64,000 nt of DNA. Source: Algorimicrobium echini (GTDB taxonomy: Bacteria; Bacteroidota; Bacteroidia; Flavobacteriales; Flavobacteriaceae). A program made the position numbers and the translations under genes. Positions 7,836-16,611 of this stretch are shown piece after piece (the first letter of the stretch is position 1; each line of letters opens with the position of its first letter). Location of the stretch: the NCBI RefSeq assembly GCF_900115185.1, contig NZ_FOVN01000007.1:1-64000 (forward strand), given 5' to 3'. The notes beneath the pieces were generated by a model. That model was not told the origin of the DNA. It made no database searches and saw nothing but the letters and a program-made list of their open reading frames with translations.

Positions 7836-8450
7836 TTAAGGTTGTTTTCTATCGTATTTTAAATACATCCAGGTGCCATAAACAATATGCATGATGCCAA
7901 ATCCTAATATCCAAAGCCAAAATCCGTATCCAGGAAATAAAGCACATATTAGGCCAATTATAATTTCAATAAAGCCTAAATAGCGAATGTCTCCAATACT
8001 ATATTTAGAAGCATTAATTAATGCTAATCCATAAAAAATTAGCATTAATGCACCTGTTTGCCCATACTTTTGTTGACCTAAAATAATTAGAATGTATAAA
8101 CCGCCTACTAAAAGCGGAATTAAAAAATTTACAACTAATCTTTTGGATGTACCATCCCATATTTTTTCACCTTGTTTTTTTGCTTTTCTTGTTGTTAGTA
8201 TAATTGCAGTAACAATACTAAAAAAAGCAACTAGAAATAAATCAATTAATACAAGTTTAAAAATAGTACCGTCCAGAAGCAGCGTGCCGTTGCTATAAGT
8301 TTTAACTAGCCAATAAGCAAAACCAGCACCAATAAGTGCATATATTCCAGCAAGAATACCAGATAATCCACTCAAGGAAATAAACCGTGAGGATTTATTC
8401 ATTAAATGTTTTATTTCACTTATATCCTTTAAATAATCTTTTGACTCCAT
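7836..8450 (-). CDS. Membrane protein, first gene of the creD locus, 204 aa
   Basis: The cytosolic N-terminus (MESKDYLKDISEIKHLMNKS) is followed by SRFISLSGLSGILAGIYALIGAG and about six hydrophobic helices in total. I recognise the N-terminal pattern as common in flavobacterial proteins next to winged-helix regulators, but no function is known to me. The start at 8450 is 9 bases from the ACTTTG-N5-CAAAGT repeat. The left half-site overlaps a TAACTTTG -7 box on the minus strand, so a bound regulator would block transcription. Confidence 0.7.
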   Translation of the reverse strand: MESKDYLKDISEIKHLMNKSSRFISLSGLSGILAGIYALIGAGFAYWLVKTYSNGTLLLDGTIFKLVLIDLFLVAFFSIVTAIILTTRKAKKQGEKIWDGTSKRLVVNFLIPLLVGGLYILIILGQQKYGQTGALMLIFYGLALINASKYSIGDIRYLGFIEIIIGLICALFPGYGFWLWILGFGIMHIVYGTWMYLKYDRKQP

Positions 8451-8458
8451 ATAAAAGT

Positions 8459-8477
8459 ACTTTGAAAAACAAAGTTA
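8459..8477 (-). promoter_or_regulatory. Promoter with overlapping operator for the creD locus
   Basis: The inverted repeat ACTTTG-AAAAA-CAAAGT (8459-8475) has half-sites identical to those before creD. On the minus strand, TAACTTTG (8477-8470) matches the TAnnTTTG -7 box and shares the half-site. The geometry implies repression or autoregulation by the winged-helix protein encoded in the same unit. Confidence 0.6.
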
Positions 8478-8538
8478 ATATTTTATTTTTAAATGTAACT
8501 GATAATTTATTGTTAAATTTGAAAGTGCCAATAAACTA

Positions 8539-8904
8539 ATGATGAAACCAGCTGAAGTCTACATATTAAATAAACCGGAGCCCTTTAAGTCTATTTTGAT
8601 GCATCTTCAGGCTGTTATAGAGCATACTTTGCCAACAGCTGACTTAAAATTTAAGTGGAAATTGCCGTGTTATTATATTGGAAAACGGCCTATTTGTTAT
8701 ATCAATCAAAGTAAAGATTATGTGGATGTTGGTTTTTGGCATTCGGCATATATATCTAAAAAATTCGATCAGTATTTAGTTTCAGAAAAGCGTAAAATAG
8801 TCAAATCGCTCCGGTATAAAACTCTAGATGGCGTTAATGATTCTGTTTTAATAGATATTCTAAACGAAGTTTATGAGCATAAACACAAATCGTTTTGGAA
8901 GTAA
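8539..8904 (+). CDS. DUF1801 family protein
   Basis: 121 aa, a small YdhG/DUF1801 fold. The pattern KPEPFKSILMHLQAVIEHTLP...KFKWKLPCYYIGKRPICYI...YVDVGFWHSA is typical of the family, with the conserved aromatic strand segments. Function is unknown. It stands alone, divergent from the creD locus (88 bases between the starts) and abutting the convergent acetyltransferase gene (next base after its stop). Confidence 0.8.
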   Translation: MMKPAEVYILNKPEPFKSILMHLQAVIEHTLPTADLKFKWKLPCYYIGKRPICYINQSKDYVDVGFWHSAYISKKFDQYLVSEKRKIVKSLRYKTLDGVNDSVLIDILNEVYEHKHKSFWK

Positions 8905-9369
8905 CTACAAGGTTTTATAAATAACATAATTTTCAAAAACTTCACCTTTTAGATGCTTAAGCTGTTTTTTTTCAACTTCGTAGTAGTAATCATCAAAAAA
9001 AGGAAGGGCTGTTTTACTAACGTCCGATTTTATTTCTTTGTAGCCAGTCATGATTACTTGCGACTCTATAACCCGTAATAATTTAGCGCCAATGCCTTGT
9101 CGTTGAAAATCTTTATGCACAAACAAACCATCTAAATTATTGCCTTGTGTTAAGTAGGCAAATCCAACAATGGTATTATGCTGTTCGGCAACAATAAAAT
9201 AATTTTTTGCGATGCGAGCTTTCCATTTCTTTTCATTATCTGCTCCAGATGCCCAAACAGCTATTTGATTTTCAGTATAGTGCTTGGAATTAATATGTGT
9301 AATGGTATTCCTGAAAAGCGCTGTTATTTCAGGTAAATCAGTTAAATTGGCCTCTCTTATTTCAATCAT
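8905..9369 (-). CDS. GNAT family N-acetyltransferase
   Basis: 154 aa. The acetyl-CoA-binding motif A is visible at about 82-105: LFVHKDFQRQGIGAKLLRVI (Q/RxxGxG/A type). The start MIEIREANLTDLPEITALF is the usual first strand and helix. The substrate is not predictable; the N-terminal pattern resembles RimI/PhnO-type enzymes acting on small amines or protein N-termini. It starts 2 bases before the end of the preceding minus-strand gene and may be cotranscribed with it. Confidence 0.85.
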   Translation of the reverse strand: MIEIREANLTDLPEITALFRNTITHINSKHYTENQIAVWASGADNEKKWKARIAKNYFIVAEQHNTIVGFAYLTQGNNLDGLFVHKDFQRQGIGAKLLRVIESQVIMTGYKEIKSDVSKTALPFFDDYYYEVEKKQLKHLKGEVFENYVIYKTL

Positions 9370-9371
9370 GA

Positions 9372-10232
9372 TTATATTCTAAATATACCTCCTAAAGATA
9401 TAACACTTTGAATAAACATAAAATGTTGTGATGCACTATCATTAGGATTACTTGTTGTTTTGATGTCTGGCATATTTATAAACCCACCTCTTAAATCACC
9501 CTGAATAAAAAAATGTTTGAAGAACGTTAAATTTAATCCTGCATTTAAAGACACGCCATAGCCAGATATATGAAATTCATCATAGCGGTTTTTTTGTAAT
9601 AATTTGGTGTTTGTTTTTGGGTATAAAACACCAGCACCTAAAGCTTCAGTTAAATTAATTTGAATTATATCTGTATTCTTGATTCCAAATACAAATGATA
9701 AATCATCAAATCTTCCAAATTCCAAATACACGTAGTTTAATCCGTTGGTGTGTTCAAAGGTTAAGAAATCTTCCGTGGTTTTAATTTGTTCGTTTTGATA
9801 ATTGCCATTATATAAAGCACCAGGTTCATCAGTTGGTAAGTTAATATAACCATTTATATTGGCATATTGATTTTGGGTCATTACATATTTCATATGATCC
9901 ACACCAAATGCAATATAGTAGTTGTCAGTTATAAAATAGCCAACTTTTAAATTGGTTTGTGGAATGGTAATACGTGTTGGGTTAATATAATCTATATGCC
10001 AACCTTTTGGTTTATCATGAGCTTCCACGTCTTGAAGTGTGAAATGGTAATTATCACCTTTAAAAGTGATATCAGACTTTGTGAAAGCCTCTCTATTGCC
10101 TCCCCAACTTAAAAATATTTTACCTTTGTTAAAGGCTGTGTAACGTGAAGTTGAATCTTTTTGAGAAAATGCACTCCAATTAAAAATGCTAAAAAATACT
10201 ATTACTAGCATTTTAGTTGGGTTTACTATCAT
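9372..10232 (-). CDS. Outer-membrane beta-barrel-like hypothetical protein
   Basis: 286 aa. An N-terminal signal peptide (residues ~1-23, ending SAFSQ) is followed by alternating amphipathic strands rich in Tyr/Phe/Gly, such as NLKVGYFITDNYYIAFGVDHMKYV and GYGVSLNAGLNLTFFKHFFIQGDLRGG, ending in FRI. This fits a 10-14 strand outer-membrane protein. No named family is recognised. Its start is 172 bases after the kdsA stop, beyond a strong branched terminator, so it probably has its own promoter. Confidence 0.7.
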   Translation of the reverse strand: MIVNPTKMLVIVFFSIFNWSAFSQKDSTSRYTAFNKGKIFLSWGGNREAFTKSDITFKGDNYHFTLQDVEAHDKPKGWHIDYINPTRITIPQTNLKVGYFITDNYYIAFGVDHMKYVMTQNQYANINGYINLPTDEPGALYNGNYQNEQIKTTEDFLTFEHTNGLNYVYLEFGRFDDLSFVFGIKNTDIIQINLTEALGAGVLYPKTNTKLLQKNRYDEFHISGYGVSLNAGLNLTFFKHFFIQGDLRGGFINMPDIKTTSNPNDSASQHFMFIQSVISLGGIFRI

Positions 10233-10301
10233 TCGTTGGTATAAATTTAGTTAGTTGAATGCTTGGACGTAAGAAAAATGATTTCCTTAACCTTTAGATA
10301 T

Positions 10302-10369
10302 AAAAAAGTAGCAGTTTTGTTGTGTACTGAATTACCGTGATAATTCAAATGTCTTAACAAAACTGCTAC
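10302..10369 (-). terminator. Branched terminator downstream of kdsA
   Basis: A perfect 14-bp outer stem (10308-10321 with 10356-10369, GTAGCAGTTTTGTT) encloses a perfect inner 7-bp stem TGAATTA/TAATTCA (10328-10334 with 10341-10347). On the minus strand the outer stem is followed at once by TTTTTT (10307-10302), as in an intrinsic terminator. It lies 83-100 bases past the kdsA stop codon. Confidence 0.7.
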
Positions 10370-10404
10370 AATATTTTTATCCAGTACTCAAAAGTAACTA
10401 AATT

Positions 10405-11223
10405 TTATAGATTTTGTACTGTTTTTCTAATAGCAACTAAATTAGTTAATAGCTTTTCCAGATTGTCTAGGTGTAGCATATTAGCGCCATCGCTTTTGGC
10501 ATTAGCTGGGTCAAAATGGGTTTCAATAAATAAACCATCCACATGATTTACAATTCCAGCTCTAGCAATAGTTTCAATCATTTCTGGACGACCACCTGTT
10601 ACACCTGCTGATTGATTAGGTTGTTGTAGTGAGTGGGTGACATCCAAAATAGTTGGTGCGTATTCACGCATGGTTGGGATACCACGAAAATCGACTATCA
10701 TATCTTGATATCCAAACATGGTTCCTCTATCCGTTATCCAAGCTTTGGTACTACCTGAATCTTTCACTTTTTGTACGGCATGTTTCATAGATTCAGGGCT
10801 CATAAATTGCCCTTTTTTCAAGTTTACTACTTTGCCAGTTTGGGCTGCAGCAACCACTAAATCCGTTTGGCGTACCAAAAAAGCAGGTATTTGTAAAACA
10901 TCTACAAAATCAGCAGCCATGTTAGCATCTGCAACTTCGTGAATATCAGTAACTGTAGGAATATCAAATGTGTCAGATACTTTTTTTAGAATTTTAAGTG
11001 CTTTTTCGTCTCCAATTCCTGTAAAACTGTCAATACGACTACGATTTGCTTTTTTGAAACTTCCTTTAAATATAAACGGAATTTCAAGTTTATTGGTTAT
11101 GTTCAGAATTCTTTCTGCAATACGCAGCGCCATTTCTTCACTTTCAATGGCACATGGTCCTGCCAGTAAGAAAAAGTTATCAGATTCTGTGTGTTTTATT
11201 TTTGGAACGCTTTTAAGTGTCAT
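10405..11223 (-). CDS. kdsA: 3-deoxy-8-phosphooctulonate synthase (Kdo-8-P synthase)
   Basis: 272 aa. It condenses phosphoenolpyruvate with arabinose-5-phosphate to give Kdo-8-phosphate for the inner core of lipopolysaccharide. The conserved patterns LLAGPCAIESEE, PFIFKGSFKKANRSRIDSF, VTDIHEVADA, LQIPAFLVRQTDL and DVTHSLQQPN are all present, and the length is normal. It lies in the cytoplasm. A TATCTTTG box (11251-11244, minus strand) 20 bases before the ATG is a good -7 promoter element. The 119-aa membrane protein gene ends 33 bases upstream. Confidence 0.95.
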   Translation of the reverse strand: MTLKSVPKIKHTESDNFFLLAGPCAIESEEMALRIAERILNITNKLEIPFIFKGSFKKANRSRIDSFTGIGDEKALKILKKVSDTFDIPTVTDIHEVADANMAADFVDVLQIPAFLVRQTDLVVAAAQTGKVVNLKKGQFMSPESMKHAVQKVKDSGSTKAWITDRGTMFGYQDMIVDFRGIPTMREYAPTILDVTHSLQQPNQSAGVTGGRPEMIETIARAGIVNHVDGLFIETHFDPANAKSDGANMLHLDNLEKLLTNLVAIRKTVQNL

Positions 11224-11243
11224 TTGGACTAATTTTTAAGCTT

Positions 11244-11251
11244 CAAAGATA
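11244..11251 (-). promoter_or_regulatory. Putative kdsA promoter -7 box
   Basis: TATCTTTG on the minus strand matches TAnnTTTG, 20 bases upstream of the kdsA ATG. No clear TTG box at the expected distance was identified, so the call rests on the -7 motif and position. Confidence 0.4.
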
Positions 11252-11256
11252 CACAT

Positions 11257-11616
11257 TTAAAAAGTCTTTTTAATGCTATTTCGTATCATCCATAATGACA
11301 TGGCAAAATTGGTAAAAACAAAAAGACCTCCAACAATGATAAAGCTTTTAACGGTTTCAGAAAATGAAATGATTTTAAACAAATCTGATAAATAAGCAAG
11401 TATCATATAGGATGATAAACATACAAACACAATACCGAGCGTAAAGTTAAGGTGTTTACTAGGTTTAAAAAGTTGCCAAATAAAAGGAACGGCAAACAAT
11501 AAAATGGGATAGGCAGATATACCTTCTTGCTTATTTACATCCGTAAACCAATAGGCTATGGCTGCAATAAAATATAAATAGGGAATAAATTTGTAATATT
11601 GATTTAATGGTTTCAT
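11257..11616 (-). CDS. Hypothetical membrane protein, 119 aa
   Basis: Four hydrophobic segments (about 10-27, 37-53, 58-78, 88-110) form a small integral membrane protein, beginning MKPLNQYYKFIPYLYFIAAI. Family not recognised. It is on the same strand as kdsA and just upstream of it, but kdsA seems to have its own promoter. ATG at 11616-11614 is followed by coherent hydrophobic coding sequence, which supports a real gene. Confidence 0.6.
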   Translation of the reverse strand: MKPLNQYYKFIPYLYFIAAIAYWFTDVNKQEGISAYPILLFAVPFIWQLFKPSKHLNFTLGIVFVCLSSYMILAYLSDLFKIISFSETVKSFIIVGGLFVFTNFAMSLWMIRNSIKKTF

Positions 11617-11965
11617 GTCTACAAAAAATTAGGTTTTACACCGATGTTTCGTAGTAAATAAAAGCCTCTTTTTTGCTATTAATCGAGGGAAAGTTATATT
11701 TACTATCAATTATTATACAACGAAATATACAAATTGTTCGTATATTAAAAACAGACTATAACAAATTATTAACGAAAGTAAAATAGATTTTGGAGATTAC
11801 TATCCAGAAATATTTCTCACCGTTTATGGCGTTAAAGTACAGATTAATCTTACAAAAATAAATATATAACCCTTATATTTCAAGGTGTTTAACATTTATT
11901 GATTTTGATGTTTATTTCCATTATAAATTAACGTACATTTGCGCGCTTAAAATAAGGCACTAATT
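11617..11965. other. Intergenic region between divergent genes, holding the typA promoter
   Basis: No gene is seen in this 349-base A/T-rich stretch. It contains a perfect 7-bp inverted repeat AATATAC/GTATATT near 11725-11747. TACATTTG at 11934-11941 is a TAnnTTTG -7 box just 25 bases before the typA ATG. Nothing else is supported. Confidence 0.5.
11934..11941 (+). promoter_or_regulatory. Putative typA promoter -7 box
   Basis: TACATTTG fits TAnnTTTG and lies 25 bases upstream of the ATG. The upstream TTG box is not at the standard spacing. Confidence 0.45.
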
Positions 11966-13765
11966 ATGGCTCAAATAAAAAATATAGCAATCATTGCTCA
12001 CGTCGATCACGGTAAAACAACATTGGTTGATAAAATTATGTATCACTGTCAATTGTTTCGTGAAAATGAGAACACTGGTGATTTAATTTTAGATAATAAC
12101 GATTTAGAACGTGAACGTGGTATTACCATTACGTCTAAAAACGTATCTGTAATTTACAAGGATACTAAAATTAATATTATAGATACACCAGGTCACGCCG
12201 ATTTCGGAGGTGAAGTAGAACGTGTATTAAACATGGCAGATGGGGTTTTATTATTGGTTGATGCCTTTGAAGGTCCAATGCCTCAAACACGTTTTGTATT
12301 ACAAAAAGCAATCGATTTAGGTTTAAAGCCTTGTGTGGTTGTTAATAAAGTAGATAAAGAAAACTGTACTCCAGATGAGGTGCATGAAAAGGTATTTGAT
12401 TTAATGTTTGAATTAGGTGCAGAGGAGTGGCAGTTAGATTTTCCAACTGTTTATGGTTCAGCCAAAAATAACTGGATGAGTGACGACTGGAAAATAGAAA
12501 CAGATAATATTGAACCACTTTTAGATATGGTTATCGAGCATATTCCGTATGCTAAAATTGAAGAAGGAAATACACAAATGTTAATTACATCTTTAGATTT
12601 TTCGTCATTTACTGGTCGAATTGCTATTGGTCGTCTAACACGTGGAGGTCTTAAAGTTGGCCAAAATATATCGCTAGTAAAACGAGACGGAAGTATCGTA
12701 AAAAATAAAATTAAAGAACTACATATTTTTGAAGGTGTAGGACGTAAAAAAGTTGATGAAGTTCAAGCAGGTGATATTTGTGCCATTGTAGGTCTTGAAG
12801 GTTTTGAAATTGGTGACACAGTTGCCGATGCAGAAAATCCTGAAGGATTAAAGACAATTGCTATTGATGAGCCAACTATGAGTATGTTATTTACCATTAA
12901 CGACTCGCCATTTTTTGGTAAAGATGGTAAATTTGTAACGTCTCGTCATATAAAAGACCGTTTATATAAAGAGCTTGAAAAAAACCTAGCATTGCGCGTA
13001 GAAGAAACAGATAGTGCTGATAAATTTATGGTTTTTGGTCGTGGAGTTTTACACTTATCAGTTTTAATTGAAACCATGCGTCGTGAAGGGTATGAATTAC
13101 AAATTGGTCAGCCACAAGTAATCATCAAGGTTATTGATGGTGTTAAATGTGAGCCAATTGAAGAAATGACTATTGATTTACCAGAGCACGTTTCCGGTAA
13201 AGCCATTGAAATGGTGACGATGCGTAAGGGTGAAATGACGAGTATGGAGGCTAAAGGCGACCGTATGGTTTGTCAGTTTTTAGTACCATCACGTGGGATT
13301 ATTGGTTTACGTAACCAATTATTAACAGCTACAGCTGGTGAAGCTATTATGGCACACCGTTTTAAAGAATACCAACCCTTAAGAGGTGGAATTCCAGAAC
13401 GCCAAAATGGTTCTTTAGTGTCAATGGAAAAAGGTCAAGCTATTCCTTATTCTATTGATAAATTACAAGATCGTGGTAAGTTTTTTGTTGATCCAGGTGA
13501 AGATATTTATGAAGGTCAAGTAATTGGAGAAAACTCTCGTGGTGATGATATGGCTGTTAATGTTACAAAAACGAAAAAGTTGAGTAATGTTCGTAGTTCT
13601 GGTGCAGACGATAAAGCAAAAATTGTACCTGCAATTAAATTCTCTTTAGAAGAAGCTTTAGAATACATTCAAAAAGATGAATATGTTGAGGTAACTCCAA
13701 ACCACATTCGTTTGCGTAAAATTTTCTTAACAGAAGTTGAAAGAAAGCGTAACAAAAATTTCTAA
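11966..13765 (+). CDS. typA: Translational GTPase TypA/BipA
   Basis: 599 aa, normal length. G-domain motifs: AHVDHGKT at 11-18, ERERGIT at 48-54, DTPGHADF at 73-80, NKVD at 127-130. EF-G-like domains follow (RLTRGGLKVGQ; FGRGVLHLSVLIETMRREGYE) and the TypA-specific C-terminal domain (MAVNVTKTKKLSNVRSSG). It binds the ribosome and aids 50S assembly and stress adaptation. It is a single-gene unit with its own promoter and terminator. Confidence 0.97.
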   Translation: MAQIKNIAIIAHVDHGKTTLVDKIMYHCQLFRENENTGDLILDNNDLERERGITITSKNVSVIYKDTKINIIDTPGHADFGGEVERVLNMADGVLLLVDAFEGPMPQTRFVLQKAIDLGLKPCVVVNKVDKENCTPDEVHEKVFDLMFELGAEEWQLDFPTVYGSAKNNWMSDDWKIETDNIEPLLDMVIEHIPYAKIEEGNTQMLITSLDFSSFTGRIAIGRLTRGGLKVGQNISLVKRDGSIVKNKIKELHIFEGVGRKKVDEVQAGDICAIVGLEGFEIGDTVADAENPEGLKTIAIDEPTMSMLFTINDSPFFGKDGKFVTSRHIKDRLYKELEKNLALRVEETDSADKFMVFGRGVLHLSVLIETMRREGYELQIGQPQVIIKVIDGVKCEPIEEMTIDLPEHVSGKAIEMVTMRKGEMTSMEAKGDRMVCQFLVPSRGIIGLRNQLLTATAGEAIMAHRFKEYQPLRGGIPERQNGSLVSMEKGQAIPYSIDKLQDRGKFFVDPGEDIYEGQVIGENSRGDDMAVNVTKTKKLSNVRSSGADDKAKIVPAIKFSLEEALEYIQKDEYVEVTPNHIRLRKIFLTEVERKRNKNF

Positions 13766-13794
13766 TAAAATTTAGTTAATAAATAATCTAAATT

Positions 13795-13830
13795 AAGAGG
13801 AGTCTGTAAAAAGGTTCCTCTTTTTTTTAT
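13795..13830 (+). terminator. Intrinsic terminator after typA
   Basis: AAGAGGA (13795-13801) pairs with TCCTCTT (13816-13822) over 7 bp, followed by a T-rich run. It lies 30 bases after the typA stop. Confidence 0.75.
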
Positions 13831-13903
13831 TTCAAATAATTAGTGAACACCTATAAATAAAAAATAGTCATTTATTTACCTAAAAAAAGAGCGGTATAAG
13901 ACT

Positions 13904-15067
13904 TTAGTCATCCTGATTGTTTTTTAAGCCCAGAATACTAAAAAATAAGCTAAAAAAAATAATTTGCATACCAAATAATATTGTAAAAACAGCTGGTATT
14001 ATTATTCGAAATGTATGTGATGGATTTAAGTTGCCAAAATGCGAGTCTTTCCATATGGAGAAACCATAGAAACTTAATAGTAGTCCAAAGATCAATAACA
14101 ACCCACCAACAAGTAAACCTAATTCTAAATTTATATACTTAAACAGTTTGTGGTACCGGCTACTTTTGGGTAGTAAGCCATTTTCAACAGCGTATATTTT
14201 AGTTAATGCATAAAATACAATAAATTGAAATCCAATAAGAATCATACTGGATGTATACAATAAGGTGTGTATATCAAGCATGATATACTCAATGGTTAAG
14301 GGTTCAATAATTAATAATGTTGAAACTGAAAAACCTATAACCATTAAAATTATTCCAGGAATTAAAAATAGCCAAGTTGGACTGTATAATAATAAAAAGC
14401 GAAGGTGTCTCCAGCCGTCGCGCCATGTGTTTAAATGTGGTGGTCTGCTTCTGCCATCTTTATGTAGTTTTGTTGGAACTTCAATAATGGAGAGATTATT
14501 AAGTTTGGCTTTAACAATCATTTCTGAAGCAAATTCCATACCCGTAGTTTTTAAATTCATTTTTAAGTATGCCTCTTTAGAAAATCCGCGTAAGCCACAA
14601 TGAAAATCACCTATTTTTATTTTAAAAAATAAGCGACCTAAAAATGATAAAACAGGATTTCCCAGATATTTATGTAAAAAAGGCATGGCGTTTTTGTCTA
14701 TACCTCCTTTAAAACGATTGCCAATGACAAAATCTGATCCTGACCTTAAGGCTGATAAAAATGGTTGAAGTGATTCAAAATCATAACTATCATCTGCATC
14801 TGCCATAATAATATACTTTCCCGATGCAGATTCTATACCGCCACGTAAGGCGCTTCCGTAACCCTTTTCTGATATTGAAATTATTTTGGCATTATGAGAG
14901 TTCGCAATTTTTTGCGAACCATCAGTACTACCATTGTCCGCAATTATAATTTCACCATGAACTTGATTTTGTTTTAAAAAATTTTGAGCTTTTCTAATGC
15001 AAATCTCTAAAGTTTCTGCCTCATTTAAGCAGGGCATAACAATAGATAATTCAATTTTTTCTGACAT
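13904..15067 (-). CDS. Family 2 glycosyltransferase with C-terminal membrane helices
   Basis: 387 aa. The GT2 domain (1-225) shows LSIVMPCLNEAETLEICI, DNGSTDGS and the metal-binding DADDSYDF. The C-terminal part (~235-385) has about four membrane helices. The enzyme resembles dolichol-phosphate/undecaprenyl-phosphate hexosyltransferases (DPM/GtrB-like), which load a sugar onto the lipid carrier on the inner membrane. It overlaps the upstream 428-aa membrane protein gene by 17 bases, and that protein is a plausible partner that uses the lipid-linked sugar outside. Confidence 0.85.
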   Translation of the reverse strand: MSEKIELSIVMPCLNEAETLEICIRKAQNFLKQNQVHGEIIIADNGSTDGSQKIANSHNAKIISISEKGYGSALRGGIESASGKYIIMADADDSYDFESLQPFLSALRSGSDFVIGNRFKGGIDKNAMPFLHKYLGNPVLSFLGRLFFKIKIGDFHCGLRGFSKEAYLKMNLKTTGMEFASEMIVKAKLNNLSIIEVPTKLHKDGRSRPPHLNTWRDGWRHLRFLLLYSPTWLFLIPGIILMVIGFSVSTLLIIEPLTIEYIMLDIHTLLYTSSMILIGFQFIVFYALTKIYAVENGLLPKSSRYHKLFKYINLELGLLVGGLLLIFGLLLSFYGFSIWKDSHFGNLNPSHTFRIIIPAVFTILFGMQIIFFSLFFSILGLKNNQDD

Positions 15068-16337
15068 CTTTTATAAATTTAAAAATTGATACGAGGATTA
15101 AAAAAAACAGTGAATAATTATAAAACAAATACCTCATGATAGAATGGCTAGCAAAGGCAACTACTAGTGCGTTAGATAGTATTAAGGCAGATAAAAACAA
15201 TAAAATATAAACGTATTTGTTAGCCGATTTAAACGTGTAAACAGCACTTAAAATAGTTATTGATAGAATGAAGAAAAGTACCAAATGATGTTTAAACCCA
15301 TGGATTAAATTACTATAAAACAAACGAATCCATTCTTTAAAATTATTTGTCACCAATGTGAAAAACATATTTTTTGCTGTTTTTTCTACCAAATATCGTG
15401 CTTCTACAATTGTTTTGTTTTGGTTTAAATAATATGTAGTACCACGCTCATGTAGCGTTAAATTGCAAATCTTACCTAGATTTTTATGAAAGTGCTCATA
15501 ATCTTCGACATTGTTAATTCTATCTTCACTAGATAAGAGCCATTTGTTTTTGGATATAAATGCATAACAATCCTTAAAAATGATTTTGGTATCCTTGTTT
15601 TCAAAGCTGTTAGCATCTTCGGGTGTGCTAATATACAATGCGGATGCAGTAGCGTTTATATATGTAAATGGAGTGGAGATAAATAAGCCGTCTTTTATTT
15701 TGTGATATGATTTATCTAATAGTATTGAGCCTAAAGGAACTACTAATAATATGATGAATTTTATAAAATAAGCTCGATTAAAAATAATTGCCTTATTTTT
15801 TAAAAAATAAACAATAGCTAGAACAACAGGAAGAATTAAAAACTGTCCTCTGGTTAAAGCAAGTAGTATGGAGCAAATTATTAAGTAAAAGAAATGTGTG
15901 TTTTTTTTTAGGAACAAAAAGTTTAGAGAAAGTGATAGAAAAAATAAATATAAAGGATAGCTTAATCCTTCAGAACTTATATTATTTGCCACTTGAAGAG
16001 GAGCTAAAAAAGGAAAAATTAAAAGGAGTATTAAAAATATTCTCAATAAAAAATTCAATCGAAATGTTCTTTGAACTATTGATGAAAAAGTATAAACAGC
16101 AAAAAGACCTAATGATGTTTGAATTAAAACTATAAAAAAATTAAAATAATCTTGCGAAATAACCTTAATAATACGTACAAAAATGGGATAGCCAGGAGAT
16201 CTAAAGATATTTGCATTTATATAGCTGGGAGTATCAGGAGAATATATAGCATCATGGAAAATACAAATGGCAAGAACCATTATATATATAATAATTTCAA
16301 CACTTCTTTTATAAATTATGCTCCATTTTCTTGGCAT
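15051..16337 (-). CDS. Multi-spanning membrane protein, probable GT-C (GT39/ArnT-like) glycosyltransferase
   Basis: 428 aa with about ten hydrophobic helices. Near the N-terminus the loop FHDAIYSPDTPSYINANIF, followed by RSPGYPIFVR, resembles the acidic first loop of GT-C enzymes that transfer sugars from polyprenyl phosphate on the periplasmic side. A large loop (~210-310) precedes the last helices. The gene at 17588 encodes a protein with a similar start (YPDSSGYI...RTPGYALI), so the two may be distant paralogues. First gene of the minus-strand pair with the GT2 gene. The acceptor is unknown. Confidence 0.6.
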   Translation of the reverse strand: MPRKWSIIYKRSVEIIIYIMVLAICIFHDAIYSPDTPSYINANIFRSPGYPIFVRIIKVISQDYFNFFIVLIQTSLGLFAVYTFSSIVQRTFRLNFLLRIFLILLLIFPFLAPLQVANNISSEGLSYPLYLFFLSLSLNFLFLKKNTHFFYLIICSILLALTRGQFLILPVVLAIVYFLKNKAIIFNRAYFIKFIILLVVPLGSILLDKSYHKIKDGLFISTPFTYINATASALYISTPEDANSFENKDTKIIFKDCYAFISKNKWLLSSEDRINNVEDYEHFHKNLGKICNLTLHERGTTYYLNQNKTIVEARYLVEKTAKNMFFTLVTNNFKEWIRLFYSNLIHGFKHHLVLFFILSITILSAVYTFKSANKYVYILLFLSALILSNALVVAFASHSIMRYLFYNYSLFFLILVSIFKFIKDVRKN

Positions 16338-16467
16338 TTACAAACTATTAATAATTAAGTTTGAAATATAAACTAATAATATTTTTACAACAACCAAATG
16401 TTTTAAAATAATAAGTATTTTAGTGCTTGTATTTTCAGACTAGATAAATTAAGCCAAATTTATTTGA

Positions 16468-16581
16468 AACAACTTCAAGCTAATAAAACGTATATTCCTA
16501 TTTACGAAAGATGCACTTTTTGGTATCAATGAGTATATTAAAGAGCCGATGAATTTGTTTGTAAAAAAAACTGTTAAATAA
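16468..16581 (+). pseudogene. Possible 3' remnant of a gene (37 codons, no start)
   Basis: After a stop at 16465-16467 the + frame is open for 37 codons to TAA at 16579. It reads as protein-like text (LFTKDALFGINEYIKEPMNL) without a start codon. It could be the tail of a former gene in this variable locus, or chance in A/T-rich DNA. Source unknown. Confidence 0.25.
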
Positions 16582-16589
16582 AGAAACTA

Positions 16590-16597
16590 TATTTTTG
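16590..16597 (+). promoter_or_regulatory. Putative promoter -7 box for the glycan operon
   Basis: TATTTTTG matches TAnnTTTG 14 bases before the ATG at 16612, the first gene of the plus-strand run that extends to 23134. A clear TTG box at 17-19 bases is not seen. Confidence 0.4.
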
Positions 16598-16611
16598 AAT
16601 TATAAGAGTGT

